Positions 51,286-61,700 of a stretch of 64,000 nt of DNA are shown piece by piece. Source of the DNA: Candidatus Woesearchaeota archaeon (lineage in GTDB: Archaea; Nanobdellota; Nanobdellia; Woesearchaeales; ARS49). Numbering within the stretch: position 1 is the stretch's first letter; every line of letters starts with the position of its first letter. The position numbers and the translations under genes were made by a program. Below the pieces are notes generated by a model. That model was given only the letters and a program-made list of their open reading frames with translations, had not been told where the DNA came from and did no database searches. Where the stretch lies: contig JASMHM010000003.1 in NCBI GenBank assembly GCA_030750765.1, positions 62,001 to 126,000 on the forward strand. Direction: 5' to 3'.

Positions 51286-51407
51286 TAACCCTTCCCAGTA
51301 CGCGTAGAATATAAATCTTGCTCCAAGACTAAACCCCCTTTAAATATAACCTGCTATCACAGTCCAGGAAGAACAAAATACCTCTTATCGACGAGGATAA
51401 AGGGAAG

Positions 51408-51417
51408 GGTTTAAATA
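51408..51417 (+). promoter_or_regulatory. TATA box of tbp (upstream copy)
   Basis: GGTTTAAATA predicts transcription from about 51439, placing a GGAGGTG ribosome site (51444-51450) just inside the mRNA. Confidence 0.6.
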
Positions 51418-51431
51418 GCACGCGCAAATTT

Positions 51432-51442
51432 CTTTTATAAAC
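51432..51442 (+). promoter_or_regulatory. Second TATA-like box over the tbp start site
   Basis: CTTTTATAAAC lies 23 bases downstream of the first box and covers the predicted transcription start. Used as a promoter it would give a message starting after the tbp start codon. It may instead be a binding site where TBP represses its own gene. Confidence 0.4.
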
Positions 51443-51456
51443 TGGAGGTGTTTAGT

Positions 51457-52037
<581 letters not shown>

Positions 52038-52041
<4 letters not shown>

Positions 52042-52259
52042 AACAGCTCCCCGATGAGTCTAGGACCCATCGACTCCATACGGGAAATGGCTGTTACGGA
52101 GTGCACATTCTTGAAGACACTTCAGTCGAAGGTGCAGAAAGCTATGTTGTTAAGGTGACGGAGCGAATACAGGTTAGCGCATCGCTCGACTACCAAGTAG
52201 GACAGGAAATCATCCTCAACCAGACAGAAGGTCCTGGCTGGGATATGCACCCTGAATAA
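52038..52259 (+). CDS. Hypothetical protein coupled to tbp, 73 aa
   Basis: No family recognised; a beta-rich small protein (GCYGVHILEDTS, ESYVVKVTERIQVSAS) compatible with an OB- or SH3-like barrel. It overlaps the tbp stop as ATGA, so it should be made with TBP. Confidence 0.6.
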
Positions 52260-52281
52260 CTCCACATGTTGCACATGAAAC

Positions 52282-52294
52282 GTAGGGGGCCTAC
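52282..52294 (+). terminator. Hairpin after the tbp operon
   Basis: GTAGG-GGG-CCTAC followed by CGTTTTCT; a possible terminator, or an operator-like palindrome before the mcm promoter. Confidence 0.35.
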
Positions 52295-52313
52295 CGTTTT
52301 CTCCCTCATAATA

Positions 52314-52321
52314 CTTAAATA
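52314..52321 (+). promoter_or_regulatory. TATA box of mcm
   Basis: CTTAAATA is centred about 26 bases before the ATG at 52344, favouring that start over the ATG at 52329. Confidence 0.55.
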
Positions 52322-52343
52322 GCTAGAAATGCTGCAAAACAGC

Positions 52344-54353
52344 ATGGATCAGGTTCTAGAGACCCAAGATGTTGTGAGAAGGTTTGAAGATTTCTTCCAA
52401 AAAGAATACTATGCGCAGATCTTAGAACAAATACGGAAGGGAAAGAAAGTTCTCTTAGTAGAGTTTCCCAAGCTAGCCATCAACGATCCAGACCTAGCAG
52501 AATATCTCTTGGAGCAACCAGAAGAAGCCATCAAGGGCGCAGAACTTGCCTTAGAAGGCTTTGAGGCCAAAGATTTTGTTGCACGCTTCATCAAGCTCCC
52601 CGACAGCTCACGCGTCATGATCCGCAACCTACGAAGCAGCCATCTCGAACGCTTCCTCCTAGTAGAAGGGGTTGTGAGACAAAAATCAGACGTGCGGCCA
52701 CAAGTGACCAGCGCAGTGTTTGAGTGTCCCAGTTGCGGCCACGAACTAAGAGTGTTACAATTAGATACCAAATTCAAAGAACCTACAAAGTGCACGTGCG
52801 GAAGAAAGGACAGATTCAGATTGTTAAGCAAAGAGCTAGTAGACGCACAAGCGCTCACGTTAGAAGAAGCACCAGAGCAATTAGATGGCGGAGAACAACC
52901 CAAAAGAATACGCTGTCTCCTAAAAAACGACTTAGTCAGTTCCATGTTAGAAAAGAAAACAAATCCTGGCAACCGAATCATCGTGCACGGCATCATGAAA
53001 GAGGTTCCGGTAACATTACGAGCAGGCGGACAGTCAACCACCTTTGACATCATGTTAGACGCCAACTCCGTACAAACAGTTGTTGAAGACTTCACCGAAA
53101 TAGTCATCTCGGAAGAAGAAGAAAAACAGATCAAAGACCTCAGTCAAGACCCCAAACTAGCAGAAAAGCTAGTAGATTCAGTAGCTCCAGGAATTTACGG
53201 ACACGAAAAAATCAAAGAAGCACTAATCCTACAATTGTTTGGAGGCATACGAAAAAAAAGAGACGACGGGGTCGTGACAAGAGGAGACATGCATGTACTG
53301 CTAGTGGGCGATCCAGGAGCTGCCAAAAGTCAGATGTTAAAGCGCATGGCAGTCGTTGCACCCAAAGCTAGATATGTTACAGGAAAAACAACCAGCGGCG
53401 CAGGAATGTCCGCTACGGTTGTGAAGGATGAATTCCTCCAAGGATGGTCGCTAGAAGCAGGAGCGCTCGTGCTAGCAAATAAGGGGCATTGCATGATCGA
53501 CGAACTTGACAAGATGAGCAAGGAAGACACCTGGGCAATGCACGAGGCACTAGAACAACAGACAGTAAGCATCAGCAAAGCAAACATCCAAGCAACGCTA
53601 AGCTGTGAGACCAGCGTGCTTGCGGCAGCAAACCCAAAATGGGGAAGGTTTGACCCGTACGACACCATAGGCAACCAAATCAATCTTCCCACAACACTCA
53701 TCAACCGTTTTGACCTCATCTTCCCCATCAAAGACGTTCCTGATGCCAAGAATGACGAACGCATGGCAAAATTCATCCTAGAACTCCACAAGAATCGCAT
53801 GGTAACTCCCAGTATTGAAAGCGCCCTTCTTCGAAAGTATATTGCGTATGCTAGGCAAAACTGTAACCCTGTGCTTTCTGATGATGCGGTAACAGAACTT
53901 CAAGATTACTTTATCAAGATGAGAAGCCAAGCAGGAGGGAGCCGAGCCATCTCTATCAGCGCAAGACAGTTGGAAGGGTTAGTAAGAATGGCAGAATCCA
54001 GCGCAAAATTAAGACTGGATAGCCAAGTAACCATCAAGGATGCTAGAAAAGCAATCGAATTGCTAGACTTCTGCCTCAGACAGGTAGCCTTTGACGAAAA
54101 ATCAGGCACCATCGACATCGATAGAATTGCTACTGAGATTCCTGCAAGCCAACGCAACAAGATAGTGCTGGTAAAGGAGATAGTAATTGAGCTAGAGAGA
54201 ACCACTGGAAAGAAGGAGCTTAGCGTGGAAGACATCTACAAAATGGGACAAGAAAAAGGTCTCACCCAGTCAGAACTGGATGAGATCATAGAAAAGCTCA
54301 AACGCAGCGGCGACATCTTTGAACCCAAACGCGGCGTGATTAGCAGAGTATGA
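52344..54353 (+). CDS. mcm: Replicative helicase MCM
   Basis: 669 residues; hexameric 3'-5' helicase. The N-terminal part holds a zinc site (CPSCGHELRVL... CTCGRKDRF) and an OB fold. The AAA+ core has GDPGAAKS at 322-329 (Walker A), CMIDELDKM (Walker B) and SRAISISARQLE (arginine-finger region), followed by a winged helix. Starts at 52344 (MDQVLETQDVV) on promoter spacing; an ATG five codons earlier is possible. Coupled by ATGA to the HD-domain gene. Confidence 0.96.
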   Translation: MDQVLETQDVVRRFEDFFQKEYYAQILEQIRKGKKVLLVEFPKLAINDPDLAEYLLEQPEEAIKGAELALEGFEAKDFVARFIKLPDSSRVMIRNLRSSHLERFLLVEGVVRQKSDVRPQVTSAVFECPSCGHELRVLQLDTKFKEPTKCTCGRKDRFRLLSKELVDAQALTLEEAPEQLDGGEQPKRIRCLLKNDLVSSMLEKKTNPGNRIIVHGIMKEVPVTLRAGGQSTTFDIMLDANSVQTVVEDFTEIVISEEEEKQIKDLSQDPKLAEKLVDSVAPGIYGHEKIKEALILQLFGGIRKKRDDGVVTRGDMHVLLVGDPGAAKSQMLKRMAVVAPKARYVTGKTTSGAGMSATVVKDEFLQGWSLEAGALVLANKGHCMIDELDKMSKEDTWAMHEALEQQTVSISKANIQATLSCETSVLAAANPKWGRFDPYDTIGNQINLPTTLINRFDLIFPIKDVPDAKNDERMAKFILELHKNRMVTPSIESALLRKYIAYARQNCNPVLSDDAVTELQDYFIKMRSQAGGSRAISISARQLEGLVRMAESSAKLRLDSQVTIKDARKAIELLDFCLRQVAFDEKSGTIDIDRIATEIPASQRNKIVLVKEIVIELERTTGKKELSVEDIYKMGQEKGLTQSELDEIIEKLKRSGDIFEPKRGVISRV

Positions 54354-54919
54354 CGTACGACAAATTATGGAAGCTAGCAAAACCTTACTACATGCGTGGC
54401 AGGCCTAACGATGTCGCACACGTCGAATGGATGCTAGAAGCAGGCATAGAAGTGTGCAAACACGAAAAGATCGATGACACGCTCTTTCTGCCACTCATCA
54501 TACTCCACGACATAGGCTATGCCGAGGTTGGCAAAGGAAACAGTTTTGCTCTGGATCGAAGAAAGGAGCACATGAAAATAGGCGCGAACATTGCAAAGGA
54601 ACTGCTAGAAAAGCTTTCTTATCCTTCTGCAAAAGTAGAAAAGATTGCGTACTACGTTGGCGTGCACGACAACTGGGCTCTCGATGAGTATTCGGTGTAT
54701 AAAGACTCCTTGTTGGCGGCATTCACTGATTTGGACTTTCTGTGGATGGCTACCCCAAAAGGATTCGAAGTAGTGCGAAAAGAGCTAAGGTACACTCGCG
54801 AAAGGATGATCACATTCCTGGCTAAAGATAAGAAACACATCAAGGCGCCGTTTGCAACGGAAACAACAAAGAACATGTACCACGATCTTATGAACTCACT
54901 TAGGACGCAGACAGACTGA
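54350..54919 (+). CDS. HD-domain hydrolase
   Basis: 189 residues. The metal-binding pattern is VAHVEWMLE (first His), ILHDIGYAE (HD pair at about 52-53) and a later GVHDNWALDEY, typical of small HD phosphohydrolases acting on nucleotides. Co-translated with mcm (ATGA overlap); the link to replication is an inference. The 3' end overlaps the convergent gene by 20 bases. Confidence 0.75.
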   Translation: MTYDKLWKLAKPYYMRGRPNDVAHVEWMLEAGIEVCKHEKIDDTLFLPLIILHDIGYAEVGKGNSFALDRRKEHMKIGANIAKELLEKLSYPSAKVEKIAYYVGVHDNWALDEYSVYKDSLLAAFTDLDFLWMATPKGFEVVRKELRYTRERMITFLAKDKKHIKAPFATETTKNMYHDLMNSLRTQTD

Positions 54920-55913
54920 AGCAAGCAGACTGTAAGTACGTATCCGCTATCTTGTCACAAGCTTCTGGCTCTTTCTGGGCAAACGCAGCATAACAATCAT
55001 CGCGATTAGAAATCGTTTGTATGGCGTTACAGAACTCACTCTTCTCGGAAGCACGAGCGACCTGTGAGAAGCAAAGGTCCGCTTGTGGAACGACAAGCAA
55101 GGAAGCACACTGATCTGCAGCCTGGTCTGGACTTTGCGCAGCCAACTTTTCAGAATCATCAATGATCTCCGCGTATGTTTTTCGTTTAGCCGCCACACAA
55201 TCTCTTGGACAGGTTGCAGCGCTCTCATCAGCATCACAGTTACCATTACCGCAACAGGTAGGCTTGGGAACATTCTCACACAATCCCTTCACGCAAGAGT
55301 CTGAGGTGCAGGCATTCAAGTCATCACAACCACCAGGACAGTCTTGAACGTCTTCGGTAGGTTGCAGGACTACTTGCTTTGGTTGCTTTGCAACCTTTTC
55401 TGGAACATTCACGTTTGCGGAATCAGAAATTCTTTTGTCATCAAACACTAAACTGGCGCGGAACTCGTATTTTCCTGGAGGAAGATCCTTCACGTCAAAG
55501 CTTACTGGAAGTACTGTGCTTCCCTCAAACTCTGCACGTTCTTGTTTGCTCTTGACCGTTCTGCCAGCACCATCAAGAAGTATTATGGCAACCTTCACAG
55601 CTACGGTCTTAGAAGAGGAGGAGTCAATGCGTACGCTCGCAGCCACTCTCTCTGGAGTTGTGCTCACCACACTTGTGCTCATGTCAAGCACGGTCTCTTC
55701 CATCATTTTAGGAACGAAAAGTATGCCTGCAGTCACCAAAACGAGAAATCCGACAATAAGCAACATCTTGTTAAGAGTAAATGTAGGGCCATGGATGACA
55801 TGCTCTACATCCTTACTTGGATAGCCTGCGTTAGCCATGTACTGGAGCACTTGCTCCTCTGTCCAGCCCTGAGCGAGCAGTGACTGTACATAATCCTTTA
55901 CCCTTGCATCCAT
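54900..55913 (-). CDS. Membrane-anchored secreted Cys-rich protein
   Basis: 337 residues. A cytosolic UBA/SHOCT-like lead (VQSLLAQGWTEEQVLQYMAN) precedes one membrane helix at about 48-68, then a beta-rich domain (about 75-170) and a Cys-rich segment with CPGGCDDLNACTSDSC and CGNGNCDADESAATCPRDC motifs, then a helical Cys-containing end. The even cysteine count suggests disulphides outside the cell. Function unknown. Confidence 0.7.
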   Translation of the reverse strand: MDARVKDYVQSLLAQGWTEEQVLQYMANAGYPSKDVEHVIHGPTFTLNKMLLIVGFLVLVTAGILFVPKMMEETVLDMSTSVVSTTPERVAASVRIDSSSSKTVAVKVAIILLDGAGRTVKSKQERAEFEGSTVLPVSFDVKDLPPGKYEFRASLVFDDKRISDSANVNVPEKVAKQPKQVVLQPTEDVQDCPGGCDDLNACTSDSCVKGLCENVPKPTCCGNGNCDADESAATCPRDCVAAKRKTYAEIIDDSEKLAAQSPDQAADQCASLLVVPQADLCFSQVARASEKSEFCNAIQTISNRDDCYAAFAQKEPEACDKIADTYLQSACFSLSAS

Positions 55914-55935
55914 AACAGGAGGATCGAGCAGTCAA

Positions 55936-55945
55936 GTATTTAAAG
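55936..55945. promoter_or_regulatory. Bidirectional TATA box
   Basis: AGTATTTAAAG/CTTTAAATACT works in both directions: centred 25 bases before the OB-fold gene ATG (55966) and 28 bases before the Cys-rich gene ATG (55913). A single palindromic box appears to serve both genes. Confidence 0.55.
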
Positions 55946-55965
55946 GTTGTCCGGGGACAGAAAAC

Positions 55966-56427
55966 ATGGTTGCACAGCAAATAGCCGTGCGCGCGCTTCT
56001 ACACGCGACGGGAACAGACGTGCTTACACTGCGGAGTGGCAACCCCGTAAGCGAGGTTAACGTTGTTGGTAAGACAAAAAAGGTGGACACAGAGCGTTTC
56101 TTACTAGATGACGGGACCTCAACGATAGCAGTACAACGATTAAACAACCCAACAAGCATTAACGAAGGAGAGGTTGTTCGTGTTCTGGGCAACATACGCA
56201 TGTTTGGCCCTCCTTGTATCGTTGCGAGCATCATTAAGCCTTGTGAAGAGCGTTGGATGCCGAAGGTAGACCACCGCATGCTCGCACTGATTAAGACCTT
56301 AGAAGAGGATCATCTGAGCTATGAAGAGGTACTCGCTCGCGTGGGAGACCGCACAACCTTGGACCGGTTGATAAGATTGGAGCTTGTGTTTGAAGATCAA
56401 GGGCTCCACGCATTAGATAAAGAATAA
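55966..56427 (+). CDS. OB-fold nucleic-acid-binding protein with winged helix
   Basis: 153 residues. An OB fold (about 5-95: SEVNVVGKTKKVDTERFLLDDGTS, GEVVRVLGNIRMF) is followed by a C-terminal winged-helix region (SYEEVLARVGDRTTLDRLIR). The layout resembles the RPA32 subunit of archaeal single-strand binding complexes, but the assignment is tentative. The last 15 bases overlap the convergent SpoIIM-like gene. Confidence 0.7.
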   Translation: MVAQQIAVRALLHATGTDVLTLRSGNPVSEVNVVGKTKKVDTERFLLDDGTSTIAVQRLNNPTSINEGEVVRVLGNIRMFGPPCIVASIIKPCEERWMPKVDHRMLALIKTLEEDHLSYEEVLARVGDRTTLDRLIRLELVFEDQGLHALDKE

Positions 56428-57252
56428 GGGCGTAACGTAGACCTCGATTAGCGCACTAGCCATCAGAACAAGCGTACTTAACACGACAAGGTCAAGCACA
56501 CTACGCAAGATCTGGTCAAAAGCCGCAGTTTTGTGATGGCCACGCATCACACTCACGCTCAACAAGCCACCCGCAAGTCCTGCAATGAAATAGCCGAGCA
56601 TTTCCGGAAGGCCGTGAACAGCATAGCGAAGTATTGTAAACGAAAGTACAGAAAGATAGGCGCCAACTTTTGCGAAACCTGTTGAGGCTGCAAACTCTGC
56701 GAGATTCTGGCGGAAGAAATTCCCTGCAGCCGCCCCCAACACCGAAGCGTTCCACGTCAAAATAAACAACGCCCCCGTGCCATACACGAAACTGAATAAT
56801 AAGGAAAAGACCATGACTTTGATGTTGTTCACAAAAATCTTTGTTAGCGCGTTGAAGGAGTATGCGTTGCCAGTCATGCGTTGGTTCGCCGCCACGATGG
56901 TGTCATCTTGTACGGCAAAGGCAGCATGCGGAGAGGGCATCACTACATAAGCAGTAGTGAAGGCTGCCAGCATGCCCATGAAAAAGAATACAAAGAAAAT
57001 CATGACACGCCTGTGCTCTTTGAGCGAGTGCCCATGTGAAAAACCCTCGCGATATTCTTCAAAACGCATGGTGTGATAAAATAAGGGTAGGGCAGCTATG
57101 ACCGTGAAAAAAACCATCGCCATGCTTGTTTGCTCGCTAAAGACCCATCTCGCAACACCCAAACCTACAATGGCGTACAGAAAGCCTAGGGCGAATAGCT
57201 CTACCGGCCGGCGCTCTCCACGCATAGGAGTGAGTAACGCTTCTAGAACCAT
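56413..57252 (-). CDS. SpoIIM-like (stage II sporulation protein M family) membrane protein
   Basis: 279 residues with six membrane helices. IFVNNIKVMVFSLLFSFVYG (about 137-156) and the later VHGLPEMLGYFIAGLAGGLL match the DUF95/SpoIIM family found across archaea; the sporulation name is historic. The membrane function in archaea is unknown. TATA TTTAAATAA is about 26 bases before the ATG. Confidence 0.8.
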   Translation of the reverse strand: MVLEALLTPMRGERRPVELFALGFLYAIVGLGVARWVFSEQTSMAMVFFTVIAALPLFYHTMRFEEYREGFSHGHSLKEHRRVMIFFVFFFMGMLAAFTTAYVVMPSPHAAFAVQDDTIVAANQRMTGNAYSFNALTKIFVNNIKVMVFSLLFSFVYGTGALFILTWNASVLGAAAGNFFRQNLAEFAASTGFAKVGAYLSVLSFTILRYAVHGLPEMLGYFIAGLAGGLLSVSVMRGHHKTAAFDQILRSVLDLVVLSTLVLMASALIEVYVTPLFFI

Positions 57253-57332
57253 GATAGGTAAGCAGCCACGCCGTTATTTAAAGGTATGGAAGCGACGGCT
57301 AGCTTTATAAAGAGGTAAGGGTTTGTAAGAGT

Positions 57333-57740
57333 ATGAACTATGCTGACCTATTGAGCAGAGCGCGAGAGAAAATGCCCAAACAAGTGTTTGAGCGTGACCG
57401 CTTTGAAATCCCAAAAGTAAGAGGGCACATGCAGGGAAGCAAAACCATTCTGAGCAACTTTGTCCAGATAGCAAAAGATCTACGAAGAGAACCTGAGCAC
57501 ATGCTTAAGTTCGTTCTTCGCGAACTAGCCAGTCCTGGCGAGATAAAGGGACCAAACGTTGCTATCGGAGCAAAGATTCCTGCGTCGCGCGTTAACGAAA
57601 AGATAAGACAGTATGCCATGGACTTCGTGCTCTGCCCACAATGTGGCAAGCCCGACACAGACCTCCTCAAAGAAGGAGAGTACACGGTTTTGAAATGTTC
57701 AGCTTGCGGTAATAGAAACAACGTTAAATCAAAAATATGA
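57333..57740 (+). CDS. eif2b: Translation initiation factor aIF2-beta
   Basis: 135 residues. The C-terminal zinc ribbon reads CPQCGKPDTDLLKEGE and LKCSACGNRNNV, the central domain ILSNFVQIAKDLRREPEHML and KGPNVAIGAKIPASRVNEKI. It forms aIF2 with alpha and gamma to deliver initiator tRNA. GCTTTATAAAG is 26 bases before the ATG. Coupled by ATGA to DUF424, an association common in archaea. Confidence 0.96.
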   Translation: MNYADLLSRAREKMPKQVFERDRFEIPKVRGHMQGSKTILSNFVQIAKDLRREPEHMLKFVLRELASPGEIKGPNVAIGAKIPASRVNEKIRQYAMDFVLCPQCGKPDTDLLKEGEYTVLKCSACGNRNNVKSKI

Positions 57741-58033
57741 TTGTCAAAGAACATCATAAAGGAGGCAACATCATAGTTGCGGTGTGCGACACAGAACTTC
57801 TTGGTAAAAAATTTGAAGAAAACGGCGTCGTGCTTGATCTCTCCAGTCCATTCTACCAAGGTAAGGAGATGGACGAAGATGAAACTAAGAGTATTCTCAA
57901 AAAAGCAGGAGCGTGCAACCTCGTAGGAAAAGTTATCACACAACTTGCCTTACGAGAAGGCATGATTTCCGAAGAAAACATCTTACACTGTCAAAACATT
58001 CCTTTTGCGCAATCAGTGATAATAAGAGAATAA
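57737..58033 (+). CDS. DUF424 family protein
   Basis: 98 residues. The family core is IIVAVCDTELLGKKFEENGV, then DLSSPFYQGKEMDEDE and CNLVGKVITQLALREGMI. It is regularly next to aIF2-beta in archaea, suggesting a translation-related role. ATGA overlap with the upstream gene. Confidence 0.9.
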   Translation: MIVKEHHKGGNIIVAVCDTELLGKKFEENGVVLDLSSPFYQGKEMDEDETKSILKKAGACNLVGKVITQLALREGMISEENILHCQNIPFAQSVIIRE

Positions 58034-58063
58034 GTTTAAAAGTCGTCCATCCCTCTCAATAGT

Positions 58064-58729
58064 ATGACGGGCGTAGCTTGGGAAAATTTCATCCTACCAT
58101 TTCGGGATTGGTTCCAGTCACGCAAATTTATGGATCTGGGAACCACTTTTGACGAAGGAATATTCTCCCAGACAATGCGGAAGTCCGGATTCGGGATTGT
58201 TACAATTGATCTTGAATACGAAGGCATGTGGATGCCGGAGGGCTTTTCTATTAAAGTAACAGAGACCATCTCAGATTCCCCTGCCGTCATTTTCCAGGCA
58301 GAGACCTCAGACGGCAAACGAACCGCGGTGGATGAAGTACTCCAGGATCTCAAAAATGCACAACGTGAACGGTATGAAGTTCCTAGCGTTGAGCCAGAGA
58401 CAGTAGAGAAAATTGCCGAGGCCTATGGAGATACGCTCCAGAAATACGGATGGGATAGGAGCGCACGTGGCTCGGAGGAAAACACTGCGTTCCAGAGGTT
58501 GCAAAGAAATAAAGGTAGCTGCCTGGTGCGAGCGATAGTGAGCAGGCTAGACAAAGACGGTTACTCGTGGAGTGTTCGTTTGGATCACCAAGAAACAGTA
58601 GAGTCGAGGAGATGTGGTGTGTATGACGAGGGGTCTGCGATACAAGGATCTAGTGTTCTTGAAGACTCAATTCCTGAAGCAATCGGACGCTTTGAAGTTC
58701 CTAAAGAGTTAGCCAAACCAGGCACCTAG
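58064..58729 (+). CDS. Hypothetical protein, 221 aa
   Basis: No family recognised; soluble and charged. TTTAAAAG (about 58035-58042) is 26 bases before the ATG, supporting a leaderless start. The 3' end overlaps the DP2 gene by 21 bases on the other strand. Confidence 0.55.
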   Translation: MTGVAWENFILPFRDWFQSRKFMDLGTTFDEGIFSQTMRKSGFGIVTIDLEYEGMWMPEGFSIKVTETISDSPAVIFQAETSDGKRTAVDEVLQDLKNAQRERYEVPSVEPETVEKIAEAYGDTLQKYGWDRSARGSEENTAFQRLQRNKGSCLVRAIVSRLDKDGYSWSVRLDHQETVESRRCGVYDEGSAIQGSSVLEDSIPEAIGRFEVPKELAKPGT

Positions 58730-61700
58730 GCTTGTTTGCTTTTCTGCATCTTTACCAAACACTCCTTCTATTCTTCTGTGAAGCAATCGGATGGTTTCTT
58801 GTAAGTACTCATTCACTTCGTACTTTGTGGCTAGGCTCGTCATAGGTTCTACGTACTTCACCACGCTGCCTTGTGCTACAGTAAACAGGAGTTTGCCTCC
58901 GCAAGAGGTGCATGCGCCTTTGAGTGGCGGTCGCCTAAATTTCTTGTTACAACTAACACACCTGAATTCTTGGGTGGAAAACTGTCGCAAGTTTCCTTTT
59001 GCATCACGCATGAAATGTTTGTCAATGACTAAGGTGGCCACTTGCGTTGCGTTGACCGCCCTAATCTTGTCTGCAAGATCCATCTGTCCTTGCAACTTGT
59101 CTTTCATTGTGGGTAGCAGCTTGTACGCGCTGCACCTGACAGTATGATTGATGTTATCAGTATGGTGCGTAAAGCCATGCCCTTCATACTGCTCTTCCTT
59201 GAAGAGAACGGACTTTATTTGGGGTATCTCCACCTCCCACGGCATTTTCAGCTCCATCGTTGCTTCATAAAATTCTAAGGGATACTTCCAAGAAATGTCC
59301 ATGTCAAACACCATGTCATCCACCTCAGAAGGAATGAGCAGAGTGGTTAACACGAGAGGCGTGTCCATCGTAGCACCTCTTCGGCTAGACAAATAACCTT
59401 TGCTGAAGTTCAAGAACGCATCCATAAGCAAGATCACACAATTCTCATCCCCATCACAGTCTCTCCTTGTGGCAGAGTGCATGTACGGGTGTGCCATGAT
59501 GCTTTGGGTGTTGGAGAACCCAATTATTCTGCCCAGAATGCCTGCACTCGTGTGCGGCGCTAGGAAGATTACCAGTTCGCCTACCAAGCCATCTTCAGAT
59601 TTGAGATTGTAAAATCTTTTTTGCTTGTACAAGTGTAGCAATTCATCATCAACAAAATTGGCCACACGAGTTAAGACCTCTTTGCTCCCTACATCAGGGC
59701 TCTCTGCACAATCAGGAAGGATGATGTCTTGTGGAAAGATCTCAACTACCTGCTCTTGGCTGGTGAGTGGCTTGCCTTCAATATCTTCGGTGTATCCTAG
59801 CGTGGCAAGAATTTCTACACTGGTTCCGATCTCTTGGGGTGTGAAGTGGGTGAGTGGAAGTTGGGTGGCATCGTATCTTGTCGTGCCGTCTTTGTTCACG
59901 AAAATGTCGTGCTTGGCTCGAAGCACCCCTTTAGCTATGTGCTCAAAGGTGTGCGTGTCGTTCATAGTTCCTCTAACTCCCTTGATGAGGTCAGGGTAGT
60001 GTACCAAGGACAAGGACTTGAGTATTTTGGGAAAGAGATCGTTGAGTGGAAAGGTTTGCTTGGTGGATTGGGAGGGAGTATGGTCACATGGTTCTGTAAT
60101 GTATCCACACTCTTGGCAGTGGTATTGTTTTACCGTGATGTCCCCACACTCTAAGCACACCGGTAGGAAGTTTCTGTCCTGGCATTTTTCACAATAGTAG
60201 TAAGGAAAGTCTGCGACGATGTTTCCCGCGGTGAGTGCACTCTGAAAACTTCGCATCCTTCCTCCTTGTTCTCCTACAGGAAAGAGCACGTGGGGAGAGC
60301 CCGTCATCTTTCGCATCTTTGCCTTTTCGGGTCTGCCCATGCGTGACCCTACAAAAGTGCCTGACTTGTCACGAAGGTTAAGACCGCTGATCAGTTTGAC
60401 CAGCGTAAACACATCCGGAGTTTTTGATTTTTCAATAGCATCCATGATTTCGGCATGTTTTTCCTTGACATCTAACGTGGACAGCAAACTCTTGGTGTGC
60501 TCCTCTTCCAGAATAACCTTGTCTTTGATAACTCGGTGAGGTATACCTATAAGTTCTAGGGCTCTCTTTGCAGGGTGAGGTAATGAGAGTATTGCTTGCT
60601 CCTCCACAAACGAGGCAGTAGGAAGCCACTCAACTAATTGTTTGAACTGGTCTAAGGTGAGCGCGTTCCAATGATAGCAATACTTAGGATGGAGTGGTGT
60701 TCCGTACTTGTGAGAAACCTCTAGGGCCTGAGTCACATTCTCTACGAGCGGGGGCGCTCCTGCTTTTTCTTGCTCGAGTGCCCACCACTCTTCGCAATAC
60801 CCTGCAGGTACCAACGGATGTGCCCGGTTTACGTAGTCTCCGTAATTGCACAGGATGTCTCCTAAGTACAGTATTTCCTGGACTTCGGGAGATAGGCTCT
60901 GTGCCATCTCTAAAGATTGCAAATACATGACCGAACCATCGCGAAGTTTGACAATGGGCCCCTCAATAGTGCTGCAACTGCCAATCGTTGCGGCCTTGCC
61001 CGGTCTCTCTAGCTTGAGCTGCGTTCCGGATGCTATAAACTCGTTTAACACATACATGCTTGCGGGATGGAGTGCTTGTGCACTCAAGCCCGTGGTTCTG
61101 CAACGTCCATATCGTACACGAAATGCTCCGCTTGATAAGGGCAGGCCTAGCACAGGTCTACCGGCCACAAGATCTTTCAAATATGTGTAGTCTGGGCTGA
61201 TGCCCAATTGTTCTTCGTCTTTTGCCTTTGCCTTTTTCTGTAGTTTGAGATACTCTTCAAGAAAATTCCAGCTGTCTAGACCGAAGTCTTTTCCCCACTT
61301 GGATAATTGTTTCCACAATTTTGGAGCCTTTAGGGGAATGCAGTCGGTCATCATCAGGCAGAACCCGCTTCGGATGAAGTTGGTAGGCACTCGTGGCAAA
61401 TCCTTGTAGTTGCTCACCTCTCTCGTCTCGGAAGGGTCTGCACCTATCTCTACAGGAAGATTTTGGACAAGAAAGTGCAGCTCACCCTCTGTAGGAAAGT
61501 ACTGTCTCGGACTGATGCGCTCGTGGTAGTCTGAAACTTCTGTGTGGGCGCGCTTGATTTCGTCAGGTTGTGCGTCATACCTTTCGTAGCCCATAACCTT
61601 ACGAACGTAGTCCGTGATGATGACGCATACCGCAGCAGCGGTGCCTCCTGCGTTTCTTATGGGGCCTGCAAAGTTCACGCAAAAATATTCTTTGCCGTCA

